Shown here one piece after another: positions 1 to 8,787 of a stretch of 64,000 bases of DNA. Origin of the DNA: Streptomyces smaragdinus (GTDB taxonomy: Bacteria; Actinomycetota; Actinomycetes; Streptomycetales; Streptomycetaceae); assembly GCF_009604385.1 (NCBI RefSeq), contig NZ_WEGJ01000023.1, positions 34,304 through 98,303 of the forward strand. The letters run 5' to 3'. Within the stretch, counting starts at the first letter, position 1. Each line of letters starts with the position of its first letter. Both the position numbers and the translations under genes were made by a program. Below the pieces are notes generated by a model. The model worked only from the letters and a program-made list of their open reading frames with translations. It was not told the origin of the DNA and did no database searches.

Positions 1-446
1 AACCACCGCACCGGCACCACCCACACCGACGTCCGGATCCACGGCCGGGCGTCCGGGTTCTCCCGCCGCCACCGGTCGTAGTCCGCCGCCGCCTGCTCCC
101 GCAGCACCCGCGGCAGCGCCGCCGCCAGCACCGCCTCCGGCAGCTCCGCCTCCAGCTCCCGCAGCGCCAGCCACGCCCGCAGCCGGGTCCGCCAGGGGCA
201 CACGCACGTGACGCCGTCCACCACGGCGACGAACGCGTCCTCGCTCTCGTGCGCCGGCACGCCCTGCGGCGGCGTGCCCGTCAACCCGCCCAGGGAGAGC
301 CGCAGTTCGTCCTGTGCGCCGGGCAGGGCCTCCCGGCGGGCGTACCGGTACCAGTGGCCGCGCTCGGGCTCCGGAAAGGCTGCCAGAGGCTCGTACACCC
401 TCAGGTAGGAGGCGTACGGAACCACCACCGACGACACCACTGCCAC
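1..446 (-). CDS. Hypothetical protein, 3' end cut by window edge
   Basis: A minus-strand reading frame stays open from position 446 to the window edge, about 148 codons, with strong GC-rich third positions. The GTG at 446 is chosen because an AAGGGA ribosome binding site lies 7 bases upstream; the protein would begin MAVVSSVVVPYASYLRVYEP. The visible part has no signal peptide or membrane segment. It includes a CVCPWRTR stretch with two nearby cysteines and a Trp- and Arg-rich region further on. In Streptomyces a conserved hypothetical gene of this kind sits between bldC and vdh, which matches its position upstream of and divergent from vdh here. No function is assigned. Confidence 0.75.
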   Translation of the reverse strand, partial: MAVVSSVVVPYASYLRVYEPLAAFPEPERGHWYRYARREALPGAQDELRLSLGGLTGTPPQGVPAHESEDAFVAVVDGVTCVCPWRTRLRAWLALRELEAELPEAVLAAALPRVLREQAAADYDRWRRENPDARPWIRTSVWVVPVRW

Positions 447-606
447 GCCACGCTCCCTTCCGGCCGTCACCTCGGGGTTCCCCGCCCGGCTCCCGGACGA
501 ACCGCTCCCGAAATGTCCCGGGAAGGCAGCCTGCCCGCGGCGGACGCCCGGAAAGAGGTGCGACGCAGTCGAGTCTCCCCCAGACTGATGTGCTGTAACT
601 CACCGG

Positions 607-711
607 GGGCGCCACCTGCCCCCGGCGCCCTCCTGCCCGTCAGGGCATCCCGGGCGGGGGTCCGGCGTTCTAGTCTCTGGATCGAAAGGCCCTCCCCACC
701 CACAGGAGGGC
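607..711 (+). promoter_or_regulatory. vdh upstream region with two stem-loops
   Basis: The 293-base gap between the divergent hypothetical gene and vdh holds two hairpins. One pairs GGGCGCC (607-613) with GGCGCCC (624-630). The other pairs GCCCTCC (689-695) with GGAGGGC (705-711), whose right arm lies about 29 bases before the vdh GTG. A weak -10-like TAGTCT sits near 671. The hairpins are visible in the sequence; a role in vdh control is inference. Nothing else was recognised in the gap. Confidence 0.35.
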
Positions 712-739
712 GTCCCCGCGAACGACCGGAGTCACCACC

Positions 740-1852
740 GTGACCGACGTATCGTCCTCCGTCAGCGCCGACGGACGCGTGCCCGATTCACCCTTCCTGC
801 AGACCCTGTTCCACTCGGATCAGGGAGGCCACGAGCAGGTCGTCCTCTGCCAGGACCGCGCGAGCGGCCTGAAGGCCGTCATCGCCATCCACTCCACCGC
901 CCTCGGCCCCGCCCTCGGCGGCACCCGGTTCCACGCCTACGCCTCCGACGAGGAGGCCGTCATGGACGCGCTGAACCTCGCGCGGGGCATGTCGTACAAG
1001 AACGCGATGGCCGGCCTCGGCCTCGGCGGCGGCAAGGCCGTCATCATCGGGGACCCCGAGACGATGAAGACAGAGGAGCTGCTCCTCGCGTACGGGCGCT
1101 TCGTGGCGTCCCTCGGCGGCCGTTATGTGACGGCGTGCGACGTCGGCACATACGTCCAGGACATGGACGTCATCGCGCGGGTCAACAAGTGGACGACGGG
1201 CCGCTCCCCCGAGAACGGCGGCTGCGGCGACTCCTCGGTGCTCACCTCGTACGGCGTCTTCCAGGGCATGCGGGCGGCGGCCCGGCACCGCTGGGGGACC
1301 CCGTCCCTCGCGGGCCGCACGGTGGGTGTCGCGGGGGTCGGCAAGGTCGGCCACTACCTGGTGGACCACCTGATCTCGGACGGCGCGGACGTGGTGGTCA
1401 CGGACGTCCGCGAGGAGTCGATCGCCCGCGTCCTGGCGGCGCACCCGAAGGTCCGCGTCGCGGCGTCGACGGACGACCTGATCCGCCTCCCCCTGGACGT
1501 GTACGCGCCCTGCGCGCTGGGCGGCGCCCTCTCCGACGAGACGGTCCCGGCCCTGACGGCGAAGATCGTCTGCGGCGCGGCGAACAACCAGCTCGCCCAT
1601 CCGGGCGTGGAGAAGGACCTCGCGGACCGGGGGATCCTGTACGCGCCCGACTACGTCGTGAACGCGGGCGGGGTCATCCAGGTCGCGGACGAGCTCCACG
1701 GCTTCTCGATGGACCGGGCCCGCGCGAAGGCGTCCCTGATCTACGACACGACCCTGGAGATCTTCGCCAAGGCGGACGCGGACGGCATCCCGCCGGCGGT
1801 GGCGGCGGACCGCATCGCGGAACAGCGCATGTCAGAGGCGAAGCAAGCCTGA
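740..1852 (+). CDS. vdh: Valine (branched-chain amino acid) dehydrogenase
   Basis: NAD-dependent oxidative deamination of valine, leucine and isoleucine to the 2-oxo acids, a cytosolic step that supplies branched acyl-CoA precursors. The 370-residue protein has the Glu/Leu/Phe/Val dehydrogenase layout: catalytic lysine region GLGLGGGKAVI (Lys near 99), the PENGG loop near 157-161, a Rossmann motif GVAGVGKVG at about 196-204, and the nucleotide-domain stretch CGAANNQLAHPGVEKDL. Length and sequence match Streptomyces Vdh closely. The start is GTG; the residues before DSPFLQTLFHSDQGG are poorly conserved in the family, so a slightly later start is possible. The gene stands alone and is followed by a repeat-filled spacer. 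Confidence 0.95.
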   Translation: MTDVSSSVSADGRVPDSPFLQTLFHSDQGGHEQVVLCQDRASGLKAVIAIHSTALGPALGGTRFHAYASDEEAVMDALNLARGMSYKNAMAGLGLGGGKAVIIGDPETMKTEELLLAYGRFVASLGGRYVTACDVGTYVQDMDVIARVNKWTTGRSPENGGCGDSSVLTSYGVFQGMRAAARHRWGTPSLAGRTVGVAGVGKVGHYLVDHLISDGADVVVTDVREESIARVLAAHPKVRVAASTDDLIRLPLDVYAPCALGGALSDETVPALTAKIVCGAANNQLAHPGVEKDLADRGILYAPDYVVNAGGVIQVADELHGFSMDRARAKASLIYDTTLEIFAKADADGIPPAVAADRIAEQRMSEAKQA

Positions 1853-1898
1853 CGGCTCGCGACACCGGGGGTTCGGGGGCCGCGCCCCCGGCCCCCGC

Positions 1899-2201
1899 AG
1901 TCGGCGCTGCGCGCCTCGGCCTCAAACGCCGGCCGGGCTGGGATGTGGGGCTTTCGCGCCCTCGGCCTGCGGCAGGTTGTCGGCGCTGCGCGCCTCCGCC
2001 TCAAACGCCGGCCGGGCTGGATGGGGTCCGGCCTGCGGTCGCGCTGAGACGTAGGGCTTTCGCGCTTTCGGCCGGCAGTCGGCGTTACGGACCGACCGGG
2101 ACACCGCCCGCGCCGGATCCCACTACCCAAAGTGGCATTCGCCCACCCAACGCAACCCCAACCCAGCCCGTCCGGCGTTTGAGGACGAGGCGCGCAGCGC
2201 C
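1899..2201. repeat. Streptomyces-type intergenic palindromic repeats, three copies
   Basis: Three copies of a roughly 40-base GC-rich unit lie between vdh and the DUF3073 gene: 1899-1941 and 1979-2020 in one orientation and 2165-2201 in the other. Each contains the hairpin GGCGCTGCGCGCC followed by a CTCAAACGCCGG(C/A)CGGGCT-type half. The same unit forms the tandem array at 37683-37960. Similar units are common in Streptomyces spacers. They are non-coding, and their function is unsettled. Confidence 0.75.
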
Positions 2202-2327
2202 CACAACGGGGTCGGGGCGGAGCCCCGGGAGCGGGGGCGTGACGCCCCGAGCCGTTTGCAGGCGCAACGCCCCGCAGGGGCGTGCCGCATCTCACGACGC
2301 ACCGTCCGGCCCCACCTCGTCAGACGA

Positions 2328-2466
2328 TAGAATTGGCTCTGACCAGCAAGGACAGGGGCAAGACCGGGCCGTATGACATGGCCCGTCCTGCGAGCGGCGT
2401 ACCGTAGGGACGCAGAAGCAGGTACCGTTGAACCCCGACGGACCGGTCTCTCCCCGCGAGAGTCCG
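2328..2466 (+). promoter_or_regulatory. Putative promoter and long structured leader of the DUF3073 gene
   Basis: A -10-like TAGAAT at 2328-2333 would start a leader of about 190 bases before the ATG at 2534. Two hairpins lie in it: 2362-2387, where GGGCC pairs with GGCCC around a loop containing GTATGACAT, and 2439-2466, where GGAC pairs with GTCC with an inner CTC/GAG. There is no T run, so these are not simple terminators. No known riboswitch consensus was recognised. Confidence 0.35.
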
Positions 2467-2533
2467 TTCTGAATCATGAACGCGTGTCAAGACTCTGGGG
2501 CCGTCGAGCCCCGCCGTATAAGGGGGTCGAGCC

Positions 2534-2803
2534 ATGGGGCGCGGCCGGGCCAAGGCCAAGCAGACGAAGGTCGCCCGCCAGCTGAAGTACAACAGCGGTG
2601 GGACGGATCTCTCACGCCTGGCCAACGAGCTGGGCGCATCTTCACCTCAGCAGCCACCGAACAGTGAGCCGCCCGAGGACGATGAGCTGGACGATGACCC
2701 GTACGCACAGTACGCGGATCTCTACAACGACGACGACGAGGATGACGAGGACGACGACGAGCAGTCGTCGGGTCAGTCCGCCTCACGCCGTCGCGGGGCG
2801 TAG
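2534..2803 (+). CDS. DUF3073 family small protein
   Basis: An 89-residue conserved actinobacterial protein of unknown function. The first 30 residues are basic (MGRGRAKAKQTKVARQLKYN), and this start with the RAKAKQTKVAR pattern is the family signature. The C-terminal half is extremely acidic: runs of Asp/Glu (DDDEDDEDDDE) around residues 65-78 are followed by SSGQSASRRRGA. The basic head and acidic tail suggest a nucleic-acid- or protein-binding role, but this is only inference. A GGGGG ribosome binding site lies about 8 bases before the ATG. The gene stands alone, converges on purM and is followed by a shared terminator. Confidence 0.85.
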   Translation: MGRGRAKAKQTKVARQLKYNSGGTDLSRLANELGASSPQQPPNSEPPEDDELDDDPYAQYADLYNDDDEDDEDDDEQSSGQSASRRRGA

Positions 2804-2819
2804 CACTCACTCGTACGCC

Positions 2820-2874
2820 GCAGCAAAAAGGGAGCCCAGTCCGAGGTAAGTCCCCGGCGGGCCCTTTTTGCTGC
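2820..2874. terminator. Bidirectional terminator between the DUF3073 gene and purM
   Basis: A perfect 13-base inverted repeat, GCAGCAAAAAGGG (2820-2832) and CCCTTTTTGCTGC (2862-2874), carries A/T tracts in both arms. It can act as an intrinsic terminator for the plus-strand DUF3073 gene and the minus-strand purM. Confidence 0.8.
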
Positions 2875-2941
2875 CTCTTTGCGTCCGGGACGGGCCCACG
2901 GCTGCCGAGGACCCCCCGGCAGCCCGCTCCACACCCGGCGC

Positions 2942-4000
2942 CTACCCCGCGTAATCCCCGGTCAGCGTGACGGCCTCCGTACGGTCCCCGCGCTCGCTCA
3001 CCGAGCCCGCCACCCACGCGTCCACCCCACGGTCCGCCAGCACCGCCAGGGTGACGTCCACGGACTGCTCCGGGATCACCGCGATCATGCCCACGCCCAT
3101 GTTCAGCGTCTTCTCCAGCTCGGGCCGCGCGACCTGCCCCAGCTCCCCGACCACGTCGAACACCGCGCCCGGCGTCCACGTCGACCGGTCCACGGACGCG
3201 TGCAGCGAGTCCGGGACGACCCGGGCCAGGTTGTTCGCCAGCCCACCGCCGGTGATGTGCGAGAACCCGTGCACCTCCGCCGCGCGGATCAGCGCCAGAC
3301 AGTCCAGCGAATAGATCTTGGTCGGCTCCAGCAGCTCCTGCCCGAGCGTCCGCCCGAACTCCGCCACCTCGCGGTCCAGCGCCCACCCGGCCCGGTCGAA
3401 GAACACGTGCCGCACCAGCGAGTACCCGTTGGAGTGGAGCCCCGAGGACCCCATCGCGACGACCACGTCACCCGCCCGGATCCGGTCCGCGCCCAGCACC
3501 TGATCGGCCTCGACGACCCCGGTGCCCGCGCCGGCCACGTCGTAGTCGTCCGGCCCCAGCAGCCCGGGGTGCTCGGCCGTCTCGCCGCCGACCAGCGCAC
3601 AGCCGGCCAGCACACAGCCCTCGGCGATGCCCTTCACGATCGCGGCGACCCGCTCGGGCACGACCTTGCCGACACAGATGTAGTCCGTCATGAACAGCGG
3701 CTCGGCACCGGTGACCACCAGGTCGTCGACGACCATGCCGACCAGGTCGTGACCGATGGTGTCGTGCACGTCCATCTTCTGGGCGATCGCGACCTTGGTG
3801 CCCACGCCGTCCGTGGCGGAGGCCAGCAGCGGCCGCTCGTAACGCTTGAGGGCGGAGGCGTCGAAGAGCCCGGCGAAGCCGCCGAGGCCGCCGACGACCT
3901 CGGGGCGGGTGGCCTTCTTCACCCATTCCTTCATGAGTTCGACGGCGCGGTCGCCCGCCTCGATGTCGACGCCGGCAGCTGCGTAGCTGGCACCAGCCAT
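2942..4000 (-). CDS. purM: Phosphoribosylformylglycinamidine cyclo-ligase (AIR synthetase)
   Basis: ATP-dependent closure of FGAM to 5-aminoimidazole ribonucleotide, step five of de novo purine synthesis, in the cytosol. The 352-residue protein has the PurM fold: SATDGVGTKVAIAQ near residues 61-74, the GHDLVGMVVDDLV segment, the GGETAEHPG loop, and a C-terminal glycine-rich region (NMGVGMIAVI). Length is normal for the family. The gene lies 39 bases downstream of purF on the same strand and is probably cotranscribed with it. The ATG at 4000 gives the expected N-terminus. Confidence 0.96.
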   Translation of the reverse strand: MAGASYAAAGVDIEAGDRAVELMKEWVKKATRPEVVGGLGGFAGLFDASALKRYERPLLASATDGVGTKVAIAQKMDVHDTIGHDLVGMVVDDLVVTGAEPLFMTDYICVGKVVPERVAAIVKGIAEGCVLAGCALVGGETAEHPGLLGPDDYDVAGAGTGVVEADQVLGADRIRAGDVVVAMGSSGLHSNGYSLVRHVFFDRAGWALDREVAEFGRTLGQELLEPTKIYSLDCLALIRAAEVHGFSHITGGGLANNLARVVPDSLHASVDRSTWTPGAVFDVVGELGQVARPELEKTLNMGVGMIAVIPEQSVDVTLAVLADRGVDAWVAGSVSERGDRTEAVTLTGDYAG

Positions 4001-4039
4001 GGCAGTGGGATCCCTTGGTTGTGGGGGTGTACGGAGGTC

Positions 4040-5557
4040 TCAGGGGCGCCGCAGGGCGTCGGCGGCGTCGCGGCCGCCCGCCACCTCGGTCTCCAGCAGC
4101 TGCTTGCCGAGCAGGCCGGGGTCGGGCAGCTCCATCGGGTACTCGCCGTCGAAGCAGGCCCGGCACAGGTCCGGCTTGGCGATGGTGGTCGCCTCGATCA
4201 TGCCGTCGATGGAGATGTACGCGAGGGAGTCGGCGCCCAGCGAGGTGCCGATCTCGTCGACCGTCATCCCGTTGGCGATCAGCTCGGCGCGGGTGGCGAA
4301 GTCGATGCCGAAGAAGCAGGGCCACTTCACCGGGGGCGAGGAGATCCGGATGTGGACCTCGGCGGCGCCGGCCTCGCGGAGCATCTTGACCAGGGCGCGC
4401 TGGGTGTTCCCGCGGACGATCGAGTCGTCGACGACGACCAGCCGCTTGCCCTTGATGACTTCCTTGAGCGGGTTCAGCTTCAGCCGGATGCCCAGCTGGC
4501 GGATGGTCTGCGAGGGCTGGATGAAGGTCCGGCCGACGTAGGAGTTCTTGACCAGGCCGGCGCCGTACGGAATGCCCGAGGCCTCCGCGTAACCGACGGC
4601 GGCGGGGGTGCCGGACTCCGGGGTCGGTATCACCAGGTCCGCGTCGACCGGGGCCTCCTGGGCCAGCTTGCGGCCCATCTCGACGCGGGAGAGATAGACG
4701 TTCCGGCCGGCGATGTCGGTGTCCGGGCGGGCCAGGTACACGTACTCGAAGACACAGCCCTTGGGCTTTGCTTCCGCGAATCTGGAGGTTCGCAGACCGT
4801 CCTCGTCGATCGCGACCATCTCGCCCGGCTCGATCTCCCGTACGAAGGAGGCGCCGACGATGTCGAGGGCCGCGGACTCGGAGGCGATGACCCAGCCGCG
4901 CTCCAGGCGGCCCAGCACCAGCGGCCGGATGCCCTGCGGGTCACGGGCCGCGTACAGCGTGCCCTCGTCCATGAAGACGAGGCTGAAGGCGCCCTTGACC
5001 TGCGGCAGCACCTGCGGGGCGGCCTGCTCGACCGTCAGCGGCTTGCCGTCGGCGTCGACCTGGCCGGCGAGCAGCGCCGTGATCAGGTCGGTGTCGTTGG
5101 TGGCGGCCACCCGGGAGGCCTTGGTGCCCTCGGCCGGCAGCCGCTCGACCAGTGCGGCGAGCTCCGCCGTGTTGACCAGGTTGCCGTTGTGACCGAGCGC
5201 CAGGGAGCCGTGGGCGGTGGCACGGAAGGTCGGCTGGGCGTTCTCCCACACGGAGGCGCCCGTGGTGGAGTAACGGGCGTGACCGACCGCGATGTGCCCC
5301 TGCAGGGAGCCGAGCGAGGTTTCGTCGAAGACCTGGGAGACGAGTCCCATGTCCTTGAAGACCAGGATCTGTGAGCCGTTGCTCACCGCGATGCCCGCGG
5401 ACTCCTGTCCCCGGTGCTGCAACGCGTACAGACCGTAATAAGTGAGCTTGGCGACCTCTTCACCGGGGGCCCAGACACCGAAGACGCCGCAGGCGTCCTG
5501 GGGACCCTTCTCTCCCGGGAGCAGGTCGTGGTTGAGTCGTCCATCACCACGTCGCAC
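4040..5557 (-). CDS. purF: Amidophosphoribosyltransferase
   Basis: Commits PRPP to purine synthesis by transferring the glutamine amide to give phosphoribosylamine. The 505-residue protein has an N-terminal glutamine amidotransferase domain whose nucleophilic cysteine is Cys23 in DACGVFGVW, so a short propeptide would be removed as in the Bacillus-type enzyme. The PRPP-binding loop VVVDDSIVRGNTQ lies at 374-386. Late cysteines (PCFFG, DLCRACFDGEYP) match the iron-sulfur ligands of the Bacillus-type family. The start is a GTG at 5557. purM follows closely. Feedback by purine nucleotides is usual for the family. Confidence 0.96.
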   Translation of the reverse strand: MRRGDGRLNHDLLPGEKGPQDACGVFGVWAPGEEVAKLTYYGLYALQHRGQESAGIAVSNGSQILVFKDMGLVSQVFDETSLGSLQGHIAVGHARYSTTGASVWENAQPTFRATAHGSLALGHNGNLVNTAELAALVERLPAEGTKASRVAATNDTDLITALLAGQVDADGKPLTVEQAAPQVLPQVKGAFSLVFMDEGTLYAARDPQGIRPLVLGRLERGWVIASESAALDIVGASFVREIEPGEMVAIDEDGLRTSRFAEAKPKGCVFEYVYLARPDTDIAGRNVYLSRVEMGRKLAQEAPVDADLVIPTPESGTPAAVGYAEASGIPYGAGLVKNSYVGRTFIQPSQTIRQLGIRLKLNPLKEVIKGKRLVVVDDSIVRGNTQRALVKMLREAGAAEVHIRISSPPVKWPCFFGIDFATRAELIANGMTVDEIGTSLGADSLAYISIDGMIEATTIAKPDLCRACFDGEYPMELPDPGLLGKQLLETEVAGGRDAADALRRP

Positions 5558-5639
5558 ACTTCGAGTCTAGGACAGTTTGCGGGCTCTCCGGCACGAGGGC
5601 CGCCCGCTCCCGCGTGATCCCCGCCACCAAAGCGCCCGC

Positions 5640-6419
5640 TCAGGCGGGCTTGACGGCCTCTTCGGACCCCGTCCGCAGTACGGGCAGCAGCCCTCCGATG
5701 TCCGCCCGCTCCCCGCTCGCCCGCACCGCCGCGGCCTCCCGGGCGTCCGCCCACGCCGTCCGCCCCGCGGCCAGCCGCAGCCAGGTGAGCGGGTCCGTCT
5801 CCACCACGTTCGGCGGGGTGCCGCGGGTGTGCCGGGGCCCCTCGACGCACTGCACGACGGCGTACGGCGGCACGCGGACCTCCACCGCCCCGCCCGGCGC
5901 CTTCACGGCGAGGGCGTCGGCCAGGACCCGTACCGCCGCCGCGAGGGCCTGGCGCTCCAGGGACACGCCGGCGCCCGTGGCCCGCGCGAGGTCGTCGGCG
6001 TGCACCACGACGGCGACGAGGCCGGCCGCCGCGCGGTCTCCCGCGGACATCGCCCCCAGGGCGTGCGGGACGAGCCGCCCGGCCGCGGGCACCCCGTGCG
6101 CCGCGAGCCGGCCGGCCACGGCGTCCAGGGCCGCCAGGGGGTCCCCCGCGGGGGGCTCGGGGGCGTCCGGGGCCTCCAGGGCCCAGCGGGCGGGGTCCAG
6201 CGCCGGACGGACGGCACGGGGCGGCGGGGCGTCCAGGGCGTCCGCGAGGGCGCCGGCGTGCGCGGCGATACGGGCGAGCGGTCCCCGTACGGACGGCGCC
6301 GCGAGCTCCCCGGGGGTCAGCCGGGCGGCGGCCTCGCGTACCCGCGTCAGCTGGGCGGTGAGGGCCGCCCAGGTCCTGGCGGGGTCGTACGTACGGGGGC
6401 GGCGCTTGGGGGGTGGCAT
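5640..6419 (-). CDS. SCP-like / mycothiol-dependent maleylpyruvate isomerase family protein
   Basis: The protein is about 259 residues. The N-terminal half is an Ala-rich helical DinB/MDMPI-like bundle (ARTWAALTAQLTRVREAAARL) with the VVVHADDLARATG motif typical of this superfamily. The C-terminal part, EVRVPPYAVVQCVEGPRHT followed by RGTPPNVVETDPLTWL, is the signature of the bacterial sterol-carrier-like domain. The substrate is unknown. A gene of this kind is regularly found between purF and purL in Streptomyces. The ATG at 6419 (MPPPKRRPRTYD) is preferred over the GTG at 6449 because conserved residues begin there; no clear Shine-Dalgarno sequence supports either. Confidence 0.8.
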   Translation of the reverse strand: MPPPKRRPRTYDPARTWAALTAQLTRVREAAARLTPGELAAPSVRGPLARIAAHAGALADALDAPPPRAVRPALDPARWALEAPDAPEPPAGDPLAALDAVAGRLAAHGVPAAGRLVPHALGAMSAGDRAAAGLVAVVVHADDLARATGAGVSLERQALAAAVRVLADALAVKAPGGAVEVRVPPYAVVQCVEGPRHTRGTPPNVVETDPLTWLRLAAGRTAWADAREAAAVRASGERADIGGLLPVLRTGSEEAVKPA

Positions 6420-6537
6420 ACGGGCGAGGCTAGCTCGCACCACCGACAATGAACGGCCGCCGAAAATTATCGGCCCCGGAAAAACCCGCGAACCCCGGCC
6501 GGAATCCCGGCCAGGGGTTCACAGTACGCAAAAGCGA

Positions 6538-8787
6538 TCAGCCGAACAGCGCCGGAATCGTCGCCTCCCACGTCTCACGGAGTTCCGCGAGCGGGATCGA
6601 GAACTGACCCTGCAGTTCGACCGAATCCCCGTCGATCACGCCGATCCGCGCCACCGGCAGCCCCCGCGCACCGCACATGTCGGTGAAGCGCAGTTCCTCC
6701 GACCGCGGCACCGCCACGACGGCCCGCCCCTGCGACTCGGAGAACAGGAACACCGTCGGGTCGATCCCCTCGGGAGCCACCAGCCGCGCCCCCTTGCCGC
6801 CCTTCAGGCACGACTCCACGACGGCCTGAATCAGACCCCCGTCGGACAGGTCGTGCGCCGCGTCGATCATGCCGTCGCGGGACGCGGAGATCAGGATCTC
6901 GCCCAGCAGCCGCTCCCGGCCCAGGTCCACCGCCGGCGGCCGACCGCCCAGGTGGTCGTGGACGACCTGCGACCACGCCGAGCCGTCGAGCTCCTCCTTC
7001 GTGTCACCGAGGAGGTACAGCAGCTGCCCGTCGTTCTCGAACGCGATCGGCGTCCGCCGCGTCACGTCGTCGATCACGCCCAGCACGCCGACCACCGGCG
7101 TCGGGTGGATGGCGGCGTCGCCCGTCTGGTTGTACAGCGACACGTTTCCGCCGGTCACCGGCGTGCCCAGCTCCAGACACCCGTCCGCGAGCCCGCGGCA
7201 CGCCTCGGCGAACTGCCACATCCCGGCCGGGTCCTCCGGCGACGGGAAGTTCAGGCAGTCGGTGATCGCCAGCGGCTTGGCGCCGGTGGCCGCCACATTG
7301 CGGTACGACTCCGACAGCGCCAGCTGCGCGCCCGCGTACGGGTCGAGCTTGGCGTAGCGGCCGTTGCCGTCGGTGGAGATCGCGACGCCGAGGTTGGTGT
7401 CGGCGTCGACGCGGATCATCCCGGAGTCCTCGGGCTGCGCGAGCACCGTGTTGCCCAGCACGTACTTGTCGTACTGCGCGGTGATCCACGACTTGTCCGC
7501 CTGGTTCGGCGACCCGACGAGTGCCAGCACCTGCGCCCGCAGCCCGTCGCCGTCGGCCGCCCGCGCCAGCTTCGCCGCGGTGTCCGCCTGCAGCTCGTCC
7601 AGCCACGTGGGACGGGCCATCGGCCGCTCGTACACGGGACCGTCGTGGGCGACGGTGCGCGGCGGGACGTCGACGATCTGCTCGCCGTGCCAGAAGATCT
7701 CCAGCCGGTCGCCGTCGGTGACCTCGCCGATGACGGTGGCGATGACGTCCCACTTCTCGCAGATCGCGAGGAACGCGTCGACCTTCGCCGGCTCGACGAC
7801 GGCGCACATGCGCTCCTGCGACTCGCTCATGAGGATCTCCTCGGGCGAGAGCGTGGAGTCGCGCAGCGGTACGTCGTCGAGCTCGACGCGCATCCCGCCG
7901 GTGCCGTTGGAGGCCAGCTCGCTCGTCGCGCAGGACAGGCCCGCGGCGCCGAGGTCCTGGATGCCGACCACGAGCTTCTCGCGGAAGGCCTCCAGGGTGC
8001 ACTCGATGAGGAGCTTCTCCTGGAACGGGTCGCCGACCTGGACGGCCGGGCGCTTGCTCGGCTTGCTCGAGTCGAAGGTCTCGGAGGCCAGGATCGACGC
8101 GCCGCCGATGCCGTCGCCGCCGGTGCGGGCGCCGTACAGGATGACCTTGTTGCCGACGCCCGAGGCCTTCGCGAGGTGGATGTCCTCGTGCTTCATCACG
8201 CCCACGCACAGGGCGTTGACCAGCGGGTTCCCCTGGTAGCAGGCGTCAAAGACGACCTCGCCGCCGATGTTCGGCAGGCCCAGGCAGTTGCCGTAGCCGC
8301 CGATGCCGGCGACGACGCCGGGCAGCACGCGCTTGGTGTCGGGGTGGTCCGCGGCGCCGAAGCGCAGCGGGTCCATCACGGCGACCGGGCGGGCGCCCAT
8401 GGCGATGATGTCGCGGACGATGCCGCCGATGCCGGTGGCCGCGCCCTGGTAGGGCTCGACGTACGACGGGTGGTTGTGCGACTCGACCTTGAAGGTCACC
8501 GCGTAACCCTGGCCGACGTCGACGACGCCCGCCTGCTCGCCGATGCCGACCAGCATGGCGTCGTTGGCGGGGGCCTTCTCGCCGAACTGCTTGAGGTGGA
8601 CCTTGCTGCTCTTGTACGAGCAGTGCTCCGACCACATCACGGAGTACATGGCGAGCTCCGCGCCCGTCGGCCGGCGGCCGAGGATCTCGCGGACTTGGCT
8701 GTACTCGTTCTCCTTCAGCCCGAGCTCGGCCCAGGGCTGCGGCGCGTCGGGGGTCTGGGCCGCGTGCTTGACGGTGTCCAGGGACAT
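6538..8787 (-). CDS. purL: Phosphoribosylformylglycinamidine synthase subunit PurL (small type)
   Basis: The synthetase subunit of the FGAR amidotransferase complex, which converts FGAR to FGAM using ammonia from PurQ. The 749-residue protein is the short form that needs separate PurQ and PurS. Family motifs include MWSEHCSYKSSK near residue 50 (active-site histidine), VKVESHNHPS-like KVESHNHPSYV, the GIGGIVRDI loop, and QDLGAAGLSCA. It lies downstream of purQ with a one-base overlap (ATGA-type junction), so purS-purQ-purL is one translationally coupled operon. Confidence 0.97.
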   Translation of the reverse strand: MSLDTVKHAAQTPDAPQPWAELGLKENEYSQVREILGRRPTGAELAMYSVMWSEHCSYKSSKVHLKQFGEKAPANDAMLVGIGEQAGVVDVGQGYAVTFKVESHNHPSYVEPYQGAATGIGGIVRDIIAMGARPVAVMDPLRFGAADHPDTKRVLPGVVAGIGGYGNCLGLPNIGGEVVFDACYQGNPLVNALCVGVMKHEDIHLAKASGVGNKVILYGARTGGDGIGGASILASETFDSSKPSKRPAVQVGDPFQEKLLIECTLEAFREKLVVGIQDLGAAGLSCATSELASNGTGGMRVELDDVPLRDSTLSPEEILMSESQERMCAVVEPAKVDAFLAICEKWDVIATVIGEVTDGDRLEIFWHGEQIVDVPPRTVAHDGPVYERPMARPTWLDELQADTAAKLARAADGDGLRAQVLALVGSPNQADKSWITAQYDKYVLGNTVLAQPEDSGMIRVDADTNLGVAISTDGNGRYAKLDPYAGAQLALSESYRNVAATGAKPLAITDCLNFPSPEDPAGMWQFAEACRGLADGCLELGTPVTGGNVSLYNQTGDAAIHPTPVVGVLGVIDDVTRRTPIAFENDGQLLYLLGDTKEELDGSAWSQVVHDHLGGRPPAVDLGRERLLGEILISASRDGMIDAAHDLSDGGLIQAVVESCLKGGKGARLVAPEGIDPTVFLFSESQGRAVVAVPRSEELRFTDMCGARGLPVARIGVIDGDSVELQGQFSIPLAELRETWEATIPALFG

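Noticed and set aside
788..1699. A 303-codon minus-strand frame opposite vdh
   Set aside because: Antisense to a well-supported enzyme, and rich in Arg, Val and Asp as expected from the complementary codons.
2879..5374. An 831-codon plus-strand open frame opposite purM and purF
   Set aside because: It is antisense to two certain genes. Long shadow frames are expected in very GC-rich coding DNA; the product is low-complexity, has no family motif and no ribosome binding site.
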